From Steinernema hermaphroditum (lineage: Eukaryota; Nematoda; Chromadorea; Rhabditida; Steinernematidae), in the NCBI GenBank assembly GCA_030435675.1, contig CM059625.1, positions 3,596,001 through 3,660,000 of the forward strand: 64,000 nt of DNA, given 5' to 3'. Shown piece after piece: positions 1 through 11,084 of the stretch. Positions within the stretch are counted from its first letter, which is position 1. Each line of letters starts with the position of its first letter. The position numbers were made by a program, and so were the translations under genes. The notes below the pieces were generated by a model, which saw nothing but the letters and a program-made list of their open reading frames with translations, searched no databases and was not told where the DNA came from.

Positions 1-540
1 CAATCCGATGTTTAGACGCCCGCTGAGATGCGTGCTCAGGTGATCAGAGACCTGCTCTGATGGTTAGATGCCCGGTGAGAAGCGTGCTCCGATGCTTAGA
101 TGCCCGCATAGGTGCCCGTTGATATGCTGAGATGCCCGCTTACATGCTCAGATGCTCGCCAAGAGCCCCAGATGTTTGCTCCGATGATCAGATGCTGGCT
201 CAGATGCTCAAATGACCGCAGAGATGCGTGCTCAAGTGATGAGATGCTCGCTCCGATGCTCGCTGAAATCCCCTGATGTTCACTCACATACTCAGGTGCC
301 CGCTCACATGCTCAGGCCCTGAGATGCCTAGATGCCTGCCCCGATGCTCATATGCCCACTGAGATGCCTGCCCCGATGCTCAGATGTCCGCTGAGATGCT
401 GAGACTAAGCTCAGATGCTTGCTCAAGTGATGAGATGCCCTCTCTGATGATCAGATGCCTGATCACCTGGTGAGATGCTTGCTCTGCTGATCAGATGCGT
501 ACTCCGATCACCAGATGCCCGCTGAGATGCGTGCTCCGAC
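1..540. repeat. Degenerate GATGC-rich tandem repeat
   Basis: The stretch is built from irregular copies of short blocks such as GATGCCCGCTGAGATGC, GTGCTCCGATG and CTCAGATG, spaced roughly every 18-40 bases with many substitutions. It behaves as an old minisatellite or satellite fragment cut by the left edge of the window. The open frame it creates on the minus strand (Ser-Glu-His rich) follows from the repeat and shows no gene structure. Confidence 0.75.
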
Positions 541-660
541 GCGCTTATGACGGCGCGCTTGTGTCGCGGCGCGCTTATTTCGGCGCGCTTATGACGGCGC
601 GCTTATGTCGCGACGCGCTTATGACGGCGCGCTTATTTCGGCGCGCTTAAATCCGGCGCT
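536..660. repeat. Short GC-rich tandem array (GCGCGCTTATG)
   Basis: About nine head-to-tail copies of a 14-16 base unit, GCGCGCTTATGACG alternating with GCGCGCTTATTTCG and GCGCGCTTATGTCGCG. The unit is unrelated to the arrays on either side. The array ends abruptly near 660. Confidence 0.8.
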
Positions 661-1180
661 CTTATGTCGTGTCACGACAGTGGGTTCAAGTTCTGCTCGA
701 TGTCTTCGCTCCCTCAACTCGTCCTTCGAAATGTACTGAGTGTCGTTGAACAAATCTTCTTCGCTCACAGAATTTCGATCGCCCCACTCCTTGGGTTCTA
801 CCCATTGAAGTCAGTAGGATGCAGGCACCCGTCTCCAATGCTCGCCTCCTTCCGTTTACTCTTAATGTGCTTACTTTTTTCTTTTCTTTTTTACATTATA
901 TTTTTAGATTCTCGGTGTCAATTTCCGCTTGGCCGGTGCCACCATAAAAAACCCTCAGCACTTCACCTGCGTTATTCCCTGCGGGTCGTTGGCTCTTCTA
1001 TGATGACATGCATCACCCACCTTTACGAATATTTACTCCCTTACATGGCTTCCCTAACATTGTCATTTATGTACCGCTTAACCTGATTATCTTCGCCTGC
1101 TTATTCGTCAATTATATTTTCCGTTTTCACTGTCTTCTCTGCCACCGTCACACTAGAGTGGCCGCAGAACCGCTTAATTC
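661..1180. other. Unique spacer between arrays, no gene seen
   Basis: T-rich, non-repetitive sequence lying between two tandem arrays. It is open for about 140 codons on the plus strand, but the composition is not protein-like and there are no supporting splice sites or motifs, so no gene is called. Confidence 0.5.
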
Positions 1181-1189
1181 ACAACAGCC

Positions 1190-1815
1190 ACAGCCACACA
1201 CATCGGTGGCCACGACCACAGGCCCGGCCACACACATCAGTGGCCACAGCCACGGCCACGGCCACCGTTGACACCGCGGACCACCCACATCGGTGGCCAC
1301 AGCCACAGCCACAGCCACAGCCACAGCCACAGCCACCGTTTACACCACGGCCACACGCATCGGTGGCCACGGCCACAGCCACAGCCACACACATCGGTGG
1401 CCACCGCCACGGCCACGGCCACCGTTTACACCGCGGACCACCCACATCGGTGGCCACGGCCACAGCCACAGCCACACACATCGGTGGCCACGGCCACGGC
1501 CACGGCCACCGTTTACACCGCGGACCACCCACATCGGTGGCCACGGCCACAGCCACAGCCACACACATCGGTGGCCACGGCCACAGCCACAGCCACACAC
1601 ATCGGTGGCCACCGCCACGGCCACGGCCACCGTTTACACCGCGGACCACCCACATCGGTGGCCACGGCCACAGCCACAGCCACACACATCGGTGGCCACC
1701 GCCACGGCCACGGCCACCGTTTACACCGCGGACCACCCACATCGGTGGCCACGGCCACAGCCACAGCCACACACATCGGTGGCCACGGCCACGGCCACGG
1801 CCACCGTTTACACTG
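1190..1815. repeat. GGCCAC minisatellite with higher-order unit
   Basis: Nested repeat. The basic hexamer is GGCCAC or AGCCAC. It is organised into a longer unit containing ACATCGGTGGCCAC, a run of CAGCCACAGCCACA, and CCGTTTACACCGCGGACCAC, repeated about six times. All six frames stay open through it (His/Thr/Ala, Arg/Pro/Gln or Trp/Val/Ala repeats), a typical artefact of a stop-free hexamer repeat. Its right end abuts the ACC-derived sequence. Confidence 0.85.
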
Positions 1816-1824
1816 GTCCTTCAC

Positions 1825-4800
1825 TTGGTAGGTATTTTCTCTTCTGTACATGTTGATGATGAAGTGCTTTTTAGTGATCGCGATCTACTGAAATTGGGAG
1901 CAGATTGTGAAGCAGAGAAATTGCTCAAGTCTGATGGTGTCTGGGGATTTTGATCTGTACAACCACGCATGCGTTGAAACCGATGAGGAAGGTCTCCGCG
2001 TTCTTCAGGAGAAAAACATCACTTACCCGGTAATGATCAAAGCATCTAAAGGTGGAGGAGGAAAAGGTATTCGCAAGTGCAACAGCGATGAAGAATTCAA
2101 GATCAATTTCCGACGAGTCAAGGCAAGCCTGAGATAAAATGAATATTGTAGAACAAATTTCCTTTGCAGGCAGAAGTACCTGGAAGTCCTATCTTTCTGA
2201 TGAAATGCATGGTGAATGCTCGGCACATTCAAGTGCAGCGTATTGGTGACGAATATGGTACTGTAATGCCAATTTTTACTCGCGATTACTCTATTCAACG
2301 GCGCTGTCAGAAGATCATCGAAAAGGCTCCAGCAGTAATTGTTCTTTAGCGCATAGTGAAGTAGATGCAAAAGGTTAAAATTGAATAGATTGTATGGGAA
2401 AACATGTTATTTGCTTCTAGGACGCTGTCAATCTTGGCGTGAAAGTTGGCTATGGTACTGTAAGTGCTGGTACTGTTGAGTACATGTATCTACCGGCAGA
2501 AGAGAAGTACTACTTCCTCGAGCTAAATCCTCGCCTTCAAGTGGAACATCCATGCGCTGAAATGGTGGCCAACATTTAATATTCCCGCCATTCAAATGCA
2601 AATTGCAATGGGAATTCCTCCGCATGCCGTCGACGAACATTTTTCCGCCTAAGCGCCGAAGACAAATCGCTACCAGCTGATGTAGTGAGTTGTTAGAGAA
2701 CTAGTTAAATCTTCAAAAATTTAGATTAGAACCGATACGGAAAAATGCGTCATTGCTGTCAGAATCATCAGTGAAGACCCCGCCGAGGGCTTCCGGCCCG
2801 CTTTCGGAAATGTCGAGTCTGTTCAGTTCCAATCGAACGACGAAGTATGGACATATTTTTCTGTATCCAGTCCGGGAATGGTGCAGGAATATGCCGCCTT
2901 GCAATTTGGTCATCTCTTTGCCCGTGGAAACAGCAGGTGTAACAGTCGATTGTGCTAATATAATAGCGTTACTCCTGCAGGAGGAAAGCAGTCTCTAATC
3001 TCATTTGTGCGCTGGAAGAACTAGAAGTTCGAGCGACATGTACATCCCAAGTCAGCTACTTGATTGGTTTGCTACAAGACCCGAAATTCGAAAGAAACAA
3101 TTTCCACACTGGTTGGCTCGACGAGCGTATTGCCGCTAAAATTCTGACGGTGAACAAAAGTTCAATCTTTAATTAAACGATGTAGATGTAGATGCCAGAA
3201 CTCTTTCCCCTCATATCAACATTGCGATAGGAGCAACGGTAATCGGACACGCTCGTTTCTCCGAAGTTCCATCGATTGTGGTCAGATTATACCAACCACC
3301 GACTTGGCTGATTCTTGGGAAACCGAATTGATTTATAAGAAGCGGAAGTACGACGTTCTCATAACGTGGTATAGTCGCATTAACTTCGAGGTCTCCAAGA
3401 ATGGAAGTGAAGCCCACGTGAGTTAAATACCGGACAACTTGACAACTTTTGGTAATTTACGGAGATCAATCGTACGCGTGCCATTTTGAGGAAGAGGTTT
3501 GCATTGTGCATGTAGTTCACCTGCTTCATATTCCCTTTTAAGACTGGACACTATAGGGTAACCATCGGAAAGACACTTGCGATTTTCGGGAAAGAGAATG
3601 AGCCTTCGATTCTTTGTTCGCGCAATACTGGAAAGCTTCTCCAATACAATGTGCCCGATGGAGCGAGAGTTAGAGTCAGAGATGCCTACGCAGAGATGGA
3701 ATCCATGACGATGGTGATTCCTCTTGAAGTGGAAAAGGCGGGCGTAAGGTGCAAAGAAACAAACTAATCCTATCTATAGCATATACGAATTTAGGATAGT
3801 CTATCGTGCACGTCCTGGACAAGCGCTGTTTCCTAGAACAGTTATTGCATTGCTCGAAGATAAGGAAGATACATCTCTGTCTAAGCCTGTTCCATTCACA
3901 GGTCCAATGGCCCAGTGGGACGATGATGAATGGCTCTCTTCTCTCGGGAATTGTCCAATTTCCTGTCAATTCTGGACAATCGAGATTTGCCGTACAGCTT
4001 GTTCAAAGTACTTATCACATAAGACCACTTATTTTACAGCGCTCCATTTAAGCTCATATGATATGAGCTATCGAATCACGCCTCAACGTTGTTGTCAGAG
4101 AAGCAATTAAAGCAACCGTCTTCGAGAGCAAGGACTTCCCTGCGCGAAAGCTTCAGAAAATTATTGAAGAACATTTGCTGACCGTCGAACCGAAGGACGT
4201 TGCAGTCGAAAAACTTGCTTTGATGCATTGCTTGAAGCTGTCATCGAATCGAAAGTCTTTTGAGAACTTCTATCAGAACCGAGAAGTTTTTCCAAGATAA
4301 TTCGTACAATATGTGAATATCTGAGCTGAGAAAGAGGTACAATTGACATATTGGTTGATTTTATAGCACGGTTAAACATTTAGGTTATTGATAGTGAGGA
4401 GGTACTCCGTTTGGTTTACTCACGCACTTTTATCAACAACAAGGCTGGAATGTTAAAGAACATATTCGAACGGCTCGACGAATCAACTATTGTCGCTCTG
4501 CGAGAACCACTTATTACTATTTCCATCTTCTTCATCAAGGAATGCGAAAAAATTTCCATCTTTGTCCGCACTTTGCTGAACAAGCAGCACATTGCGATGA
4601 TGGAAGATAAATTTCCACAGGTAAACATTTTAAGGTGATACATGATGCTTATATATGTTATGTATAGATGTTGAACGACACCGACGGTTCCTTCAGCCAG
4701 GCTTCCTGCGTGGCTAACGTTGTCGAGCATTTTAATCGCACTAACATTGAAGCCAGAACTTTTTGTTCACCGAAAATGCTGATACGAATTATGCGGCTCT

Positions 4801-6200
4801 TGCTAAGATTGGCGAGGCCATCTCGTCTGTTCAACCGCACCAAATAAAGCGTATCGACATTGGATGCTCGGTCTTCGTCGCAAAAATATCACTGCTTTCC
4901 GCTGATCTTATGTAACGGCTCATTTTGCTCTTGAGCCTTATTTAGTCTTTAGGTCGCGCGTGCTTGCAAACAGCGGGGAAGGTTCGCCATCAGTACTTTT
5001 CGTCGTTGCCGTAGAAGCCGAGGGAATTTGCTAAAAACGTGCCGAGCTTGTTACGCGAAGCTGAAAACGGATGCTCACTCATGTTCTTTTTCATCACTTG
5101 CCCTGAGAAGGCTGAAAATGACCTTTGAAAATGACCTTTGTGCCCTCCTCGTTACTGCAGCGGAAGGAGCACGCGGTGAAATGCGCGTTTTTATTTTTTA
5201 TCGTTGCCAGGTATTTATCAGCACACATGTCAATTAACAATGTTTTGTCTTTAGGGTGAAGACCACTTTTTTCGTGTGAAATACACAAGCGGTGCCGAAG
5301 GAGTTGCTGTTGTTTCAGCTTACCACATCGTTAAGGGAGACGTGGTATGGTTTAAAACATTGTTTCATTGGTAATTTATGCTTCAGAATTACGAACTGAT
5401 TCCGTATAGTAATGCTCCTCATCACTGCTGCACGCGAAGTTATGCCTTTGAAAGCCACACTCCGATTCTACAGTCTCACGCTCAGAAGAAGCGTCTGATT
5501 GCTCGAAATATTGGAAATATTGCAAAAGTTGTAATGCAAGAAGGTCAAATTTGGTACCCTGATTGCGCCTACAAGGATGACAAACTTTTATCTTGGTTAA
5601 CTTAAATAACTGACAGACCGCGGAAGTCATCAACGATTTCGACAGGGAAGGATTCCCTCTTGTCATTCTAGCGGAGGATTCATTAGAGGATTTGAGTGGT
5701 GGACAGAAAGGTAGTTGTTTCCTCTCTCTTCTCGAAATATCGCGCTCCTTTGTAGATGTGTTTGACATGGTATTGAAATATGGTGCTGAAATCGTAGCTG
5801 CTTTGCAAGCCTATGTTCAATCGATTGTGATATACATGCCGCCTTTCGGGGAATTACGAGGAGGAGCTTGGGCCGTGTTGGATCCGAAGATTAATACGAC
5901 ATGCATCAAAATGATTGCTGACCCTCAATATCGGTATTCGCGAACCAGAATCAAGTATCGTGCACCGCAGCTGGAAGAGTTGATTTCAAGAGAAGACAAT
6001 GAAGTTCAAAAACTGAAGCGATCGCTTGCAAATAGCACCAATGATCAAACGAATTGTGCTATTCAGAAGCAGATCGTTCAGCGTATTGAATATCTGAAGC
6101 CTCTTTATGGACCCGCTGCTGTCCGCTTTGCGGACCTTCACGATAGAGCCCAAAGAATGCTCGCGAAGGTCTCTCTCTATGTAGGCCCTGAAGACGCAGG
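1825..6200 (+). pseudogene. Acetyl-CoA carboxylase gene, broken copy A
   Basis: ACC is a biotin enzyme that carboxylates acetyl-CoA to malonyl-CoA for fatty-acid synthesis. Exon-like blocks occur in the order of the animal multidomain enzyme. Biotin carboxylase: ATP-grasp MIKASKGGGGKGIRK at about 2038-2082 and [11 protein letters not shown] at about 2520-2552. Then the biotin carrier region (3640-3740), the long central domain, and carboxyltransferase blocks (5390-6170, including YMPPFGELRGGAW). Introns persist, so this is not a retrocopy. Breaks: one extra base near 2576 gives a stop, another near 2984 shifts the frame, and there are in-frame stops around 3330-3360. The ATP-grasp neighbour normally IQRRHQK reads IQRRCQK. 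The first half of the carboxyltransferase is missing at about 5514, where the IARNIG block jumps to the AKVVMQEGQIW block. A highly divergent live paralogue with sequence errors is less likely. Confidence 0.85.
3685..3732 (+). other. Former biotin-attachment site of ACC copy A
   Basis: The carrier-domain motif, normally E-V/A-M-K-M with biotin on the Lys, is still recognisable as AEMESMTMVIPLEVEKAG. The Lys codon is ACG (Thr) at 3708-3710, one base away from AAG. A carrier domain without this Lys cannot take biotin, so the copy could not work as ACC even if its frames were intact. Confidence 0.75.
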
Positions 6201-6224
6201 CGCAGCAAATTGCGAAGCGTTCGT

Positions 6225-6380
6225 CGGGGGCAATCGTAAAGGAATATTTCAAGAACTACGATCAGAAGCAAAAAAAAGAAGCCGCAGTGGGAGAAAAAGC
6301 TGCTAAAGTCCAGCGACGAGTTCGATCGCGAGCTGGAAGAGTATATGCTCAAGCTCAAGCGCTCTGCGATCACCATCTGA
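6225..6380 (+). pseudogene. Unplaced coding-like tail after ACC copy A
   Basis: After the ACC carboxyltransferase similarity ends, two overlapping charged frames remain open. One contains KEYFKNYDQKQKKEAAVGEK. Another ends SSDEFDRELEEYMLKLKRS followed by a stop near 6379. The second resembles the short acidic-helical C-terminal motif of ALY/REF or FOP-type RNA-export proteins (family knowledge, weak match). It may be the 3' end of another gene fused to the ACC relic. The identification is tentative. Confidence 0.25.
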
Positions 6381-6561
6381 GTGTTGAACATTGTTGATCC
6401 CGTAATATCGTGAGCATTTGTTTTATTTACTGTTTGGTATGAATCTATTCCAAACTGGATTGGCAGAGTGTACTACTATCATCACCCCCACTTCATCTTT
6501 TGGCGTAAAAATGATTTCCTTTGTCTCTCATATCTTGTGAACTTGAATGGGATGGAAAAAA

Positions 6562-6640
6562 TGGAACGGGGATTCGAACGTGTGACCTCCAAGGAACAGG
6601 CAGGTGACGTATACACTGCGCCACATTGACAAGTGCACTG
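6562..6640 (-). pseudogene. tRNA-like relic
   Basis: On the minus strand there is an A-box-like TGGCGCAGTG and, about 40 bases on, a B-box GTTCGAATCC followed by a T run. The arms do not pair properly: the T stem has mismatches and no clear anticodon stem forms. This suggests a decayed tRNA or a tRNA-derived SINE head and not a working tRNA gene. Confidence 0.35.
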
Positions 6641-6644
6641 ATCC

Positions 6645-7357
6645 ATGTTTTTGTTGTCCTCTTTCGTTAACCATACGTACCTTCGATGTAAGTGCCAACT
6701 ACATCAAGAATTAGCAGAATTAGGGTTCCCAACACGATCGCCTTGGCGCTGGTCTATGTCGGGTCTACACTGGTCTAGACGTCTGATTTTGCAGGGTACG
6801 GTTTTATATGAGAATGGTAACCATTCCTTTGTGTTTTAGGTCATTGGAAATCACTCCTTTTTGGTGGAAATTTATTGTCGATTATGCCAAAGTAACTTTC
6901 TGAGATCTGCTGGCGTTTTTGCTGTTTTTGTCGGATTTCCTATCTGTCGCTTGTTGTGTCGCGTGGAACGCTTGATAGCGTACAAGCACGAAGTCAACGA
7001 ACTGCTCCTGAGGGCGCAAAGTAATCGGCATGCGCACCGTTCGGTCCTCATCTCATGGTTTCAGAATTCGAGACGGTCCGAGACGAGAACATCATTCCGG
7101 ATTACATCAAGAACTACGTACCGGACGAGCCCGAGAACAGCGTCGATGTGTTCACAAGTCCCAAAGAAAAGTTAGTGAACAGTGAAGCATAGCTCGAAAT
7201 ATGAGAACATTTCAGATCGTCGCCTGATTCGAGATTGGCGGAGGCTGAAGCAGCCCGTGAAGAGGCCAAGAAGCGCGAAGAAATGGAACATCAAGAGGCT
7301 ATGGCCAAATACGAAAAACTCTATGAAAAGTTCAAGAAGTCCATCCCGAAGAAATAG
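6645..7357 (+). CDS. Unidentified small protein gene with a 22-nt microexon
   Basis: I do not recognise the family. Five exons join with consistent phase: 6645-6751, 6795-6816, 6840-7020, 7065-7170 and 7216-7357, giving about 185 residues. Each junction is GT...AG with introns of 23-45 bases, and the second exon is only 22 nt. The N-terminus (MFLLSSFVNHTYLRCKC) is mildly hydrophobic. A hydrophobic stretch (SAGVFAVFVGFPICRL, near residue 65-80) could be a membrane segment. The C-terminal 45 residues form a charged helix (LAEAEAAREEAKKREEMEHQ) ending KKSIPKK. The gene sits between ACC relics, and its first exon bases recur at 14821 next to ACC copy C, so part of it was duplicated with them. The 23-nt third intron (6817-6839) is shorter than usual, so that boundary is the weakest. 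Confidence 0.5.
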
Positions 7358-7544
7358 AAGCGATATCCACTGCAGAATATGTCGCATATTTATTGTTGCG
7401 TTATATAGGCGTATGTATTGATTTTGTTTTTGGTCGTTCCGTTTTTTTTTAAACATTTGATTGCGCGAACGGCAAAACGCAACCTCTAAAAAATGCAAGC
7501 TTCCTCAAGTTACTGAAGTTAGGAGCGTCACTTGTCAACTTTTG

Positions 7545-7680
7545 TAGGCCGTCCTTAACACCGGCTCTCTATCGATAGAGAAGCAGAGAGACTGCGGGAA
7601 GAGAATCTTCGGTGCGAACTTGAATTTGATAGCCGCGACTGGCAGTGTGAACGTGTCTTCGATCTAATTCGCTAACTTTC
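7545..7680 (+). pseudogene. Charged helical exon relic, perhaps clathrin light chain
   Basis: One frame reads LSIDREAERLREENLRCELE and then EFDSRDWQCERVFDLIR before a stop near 7673. Acidic/Arg helix followed by DW.(R)V.DLI is the kind of C-terminal arrangement seen in clathrin light chains, but the match is from memory and short. No start or partner exon was found nearby, so it is listed as a relic. Confidence 0.25.
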
Positions 7681-8119
7681 GATGAGCTCTCTGTACAGTT
7701 GTACCAATTCTACTTCCGCCGCGGTTCGCAAAAGGACGACGAAGTGGCAGATTAAAACGTCTCACCGCTGGTAAATCGCTTCACAGTGATTGATATATAC
7801 TATTTGGACCCACGACCGTAGCGACACAAAAAGAGATATCGTAATCTGTGATGCTCTGCATCGCACCGAATTAAACCAACAAACGTTAAGCTTGCAACAA
7901 CAAAGTATCCAATTACAACAGAAACAACAAGTAAAGAGTCGCTCTTGCAGCCGTCGCTTCTCGCTGTCTTCCTCGCTTTTCTTTCTTCTTTGCCCTAAAC
8001 ACCTAAATAGGCGAACGAAGAATAGCTAACAAAAAGATATAATTTACCCAGTAAAAGCAATGAGCGACGAATTACCAACCTGTAAATACTGATATGAATG
8101 CAGATCCATAAATTTTTCA

Positions 8120-9816
8120 GACCTGACAAATTCGCCTGCACAAACGCACATTGTAAGCAGCGTCCGGTGACGAGAGCAAATGTCGGCACCTCCTTGTACG
8201 CGCGATGGGTTTCGCCGGCATTGAGACCGGAACCAACGAGATTCTCAGTTTCGATGTCGTTCTTAACAAGTGCTCATCAAGCAGTCACGCATGTAGCGCG
8301 AGTACCTCAATTCCAATGACTGCATCGATCTTAAGATGGTCGACGACTTCAGTGAAAGTGATTTGATCGGGCACACGGCTATCGCGATTTGCGTACAAAT
8401 ATTCCTAGCCGTTTTCTGGTCCGTTATCACGCCATTTTATGTTAATCGCTTCCTGTACTTGAGGAGAAAGTCCTATACGACCACCGGAACTGGCAGCTAT
8501 GAATGCTCGAGGGTAGTTGATTTTACGGCTGTACACACTAGCCTGAAACAGAGAGAGAATTATAAAGAAGCACACAGATGTCCCACTTTTGCGTATAAAT
8601 TGTGCTCATCCATAGAGTAGGAACCACTACGGAAAGAAATGTCACTAGCAATAACAATCACTGTTCTTCCAGCCGGTTTATCCGGTGTAGACAGTTTCAT
8701 TTCCCAAGCTACTTGATCACAGCTGTTGCTACCAGTGGAGGCGCGCTTCTTCAACTCAGTCTCATCACGGCACACGTTGAGTTGACCGTTAGGCTTCATT
8801 ATTAATTCGTAAGCGCCCATAAGTTTGTTCCCATTGTCTGCTTGCCAGCGCCTGAGAACGAGAAGCAGTCAGCAAAGCAATCTGCCTGAAACAATATGGA
8901 ATGCACTTATATTCCGAAAAAAACTCTCACTTTTTGTATAAATCCGGGCTTTTCCGTATTTCATTGGACCACCACAGCAGTTTCGAATAATGTGGGGAAA
9001 TCATACACATACGTGATGCCAATATTTCGAGCAATCAGACGCTTCTTCTAAACGTGAGACTGTAGAATCGGAGTGTGGCGTTCAAAGGCATAACTTCGCG
9101 TGCAGCAGTGATGAGGAGCATTACTATACGGAATCAGTTCGTCATTCTGAAGCATGAATTACCAATGAAACAATGTTTTAAACCATACCACGTCTCCCTT
9201 AACGATGTGGTAAGCTGAAACAACAGCAACCCCTTCGGCACCGCTTGTGTATTTCATACGAAAAAAGTGGTCTTCACCCTAAAGACAAAACATTGTTAAT
9301 TGACATGTGTGCTGATAAATACCTGGCAACGATAAAAAATAAAAACGCGCATTTCACCGCGTGCTCCTTCCGCTGCAGTAACGAGGAGGGCACAAAGGTC
9401 ATTTTCGGTACAGTCCTTGTGGGCAACTAGCAAGTGGCGTACAAACACTTGGGTGACGAGAGCCTTTCGATAAGCGAACAGATGATAAATCGAATCTGGG
9501 CGGGACAGCGATTCACGCCGTTCAGTCAGTCGGAACATTTCCAAATTGTACTGAGTGACCAATGAAATTGAACGAATCAGATTTGGGGGCGCTTCCGTTT
9601 TTGCTGATGCTCATCTTTCGGTGAATGTCATTTTTCGAGAGTATTCACCTTCCAGGCTAGCAGTGAGTTCTTCAGCCTTCTCAGGGCAAGTGATGAAGAA
9701 GAACATCGGTGAGCATCCGTTTTTAGCTTCGCGTAACAAGCTCGGCACGTTTTTAGCAAATTCCCTCGGCTTCTGCTCATCCATAGAGTAGGAACCACTA
9801 CGGAAAGTAATGTCAC
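8120..9816 (-). pseudogene. Acetyl-CoA carboxylase gene, broken inverted copy B
   Basis: Reading the minus strand from 9816 down to 8120 gives ACC blocks in normal order. First comes the central-domain block (LEMFRLTERRESLSRPDSIY near 9480-9540). Then the carboxyltransferase blocks: TYVYDFPTLFETAVVV near 8990-9020, the AYELIMKPNGQLNVCRDE block near 8770-8815, TVIVIASDISFRSGSY near 8635-8680, KINYPRAFIAASSGGRIGLS near 8475-8535, and NLVGSGLNAGETHRAYKEV near 8200-8240. Premature stops and one missing splice partner break it. Identity to the + copy at 12.0-14.8 kb is very high by eye, so the duplication looks recent. Confidence 0.8.
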
Positions 9817-9824
9817 TAGGAATC

Positions 9825-9940
9825 TTTTTGCGCGGTGATCACACTGCGCAGTTCTTTCTGCGCGGTCTTCAAATTATGCGGTCATTTCTGCGCGGTCATT
9901 TTCTACGCGGTCATTTTCTGCGCGGTGCTGTCACATAATC
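9825..9940. repeat. Tandem CTGCGCGGTCATTTT repeat
   Basis: Six to seven imperfect copies of a 15-19 base unit built on CTGCGCGGTCATTTT immediately follow the outer end of ACC copy B. The array could mark a recombination junction between duplicated blocks. Confidence 0.7.
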
Positions 9941-9996
9941 AGGCGCCTACCCGAATTTCTTGATTTTACTGATGGGTTCTCTTTACAGCAGTGACG

Positions 9997-10568
9997 ATGG
10001 CCGAGCCAAACAACAACGAACTCATCAAGGACAAGGTTGTCGATCACAAAATTCAAGCGCCGGGTATGTTTTTTGAATGGAAAGCTTCAATCTAGCACCA
10101 ATTCTCTTCAGGTCGTTGTTCTGGATATCCGCGCCACGCCATGTGCACCAGGAAGCTTCTCTGGAGGCGACGGTCCAGCACAAGTAGAGGCCACAGCAGG
10201 GCACGTCGGTTCCTGGCACCGGCTCAGCTGCAGAGATCCCCGCGGCTGGGCAGTGCAGTGTCTGCCTTAGCAACGTGACCCAGCAGAACCGCACCAATCA
10301 TGTCTTCATGCATCTCGGAGAGGACTACTCGGTATGTGGTTGCGATTTAGCATCCGGTGGAGTAATGTGGGCAATTTAGATCTATCGGTACCGTTGTCTG
10401 TTCGAACATTGCCAGTACGGCACTCACCGCTAGAATGCGATCAACATGCATTTGGCCATGGTACACAAGAAGCGTGACCGTACCATGATCGCCAACAGAA
10501 GCGAGAGCCTGGATTTGGAATTGGATGCGATGGCGGCAAAGCTGTTCGGAGAAAGGGGGGAAGACTAG
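9997..10568 (+). pseudogene. C2H2 zinc-finger gene, broken
   Basis: Begins MAEPNNNELIKDKVVDHKIQ with good splice sites (exons about 9997-10063, 10112-10331, 10380-10568). Two finger-like blocks are visible: CSVCLSNVTQQNRTNHVFMH in exon 2, and YRCLFEHCQYGTHR followed by NAINMHLAMVH in exon 3, with Cys-x4-Cys and His spacing of the C2H2 class. An in-frame TAG at 10431-10433 sits inside the second finger where a Gln (CAG) would fit. Another TAG at 10185-10187 interrupts the exon 2 frame, and exon 1 does not enter that frame in phase. DNA or RNA binding would have been the role. The copy looks dead unless the stops are sequence errors. Confidence 0.6.
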
Positions 10569-11084
10569 ACAAGAAATATTCTTTTGTCATTGGTCTGTTT
10601 ATCACCTGTTTGTACAAGTATAAATTCAGCATTTTATCAAAGGTTTCTTATTGCATTTTCGCCCTATTCCATTATCACTAGCAATCGAAGGTGGTTTGCG
10701 AAATGGTCTGTGTATGTTGACGCGCTTTGACTTTGCGGTGTAGATTCGGGAGACGGCTAGCATGCGTAGCCACTCCTCCAGCGGACGTTTTCCAGAGATC
10801 TGTGCCTCCTCATACCCTAAAAGTGGTGATTCCCTCTAGGAGAGGATCAAGTTAACCATATCTGATGTCACCGAGCAGCGGGGAACAGCACAACAACCGA
10901 ACAAGCCACAATACGCTAGATCAGAAACAAGTCGTATCAACTAAAAGGTCATTGCTCAACACGAAACACAACAAATAAATAATGCAACGAAGAAGACAAC
11001 TAAGTTATTTAGGACTGTAACGGGAAAATTAAAACGATTTTTTGGAATGTTCGATGGGTGCAACAGATACTATTCAACTGACGC

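Noticed and set aside
1179..1953. Long His/Thr/Ala, Trp/Leu and Pro/Gln open frames on both strands
   Set aside because: All six frames are open because the DNA is a stop-free hexamer minisatellite; there is no start, splice or domain support.
6562..6640. Functional tRNA gene on the minus strand
   Set aside because: A and B boxes are present but the T stem and anticodon stem do not pair.
9825..9940. CRISPR-like array
   Set aside because: Units are directly adjacent without spacers and the genome is eukaryotic.
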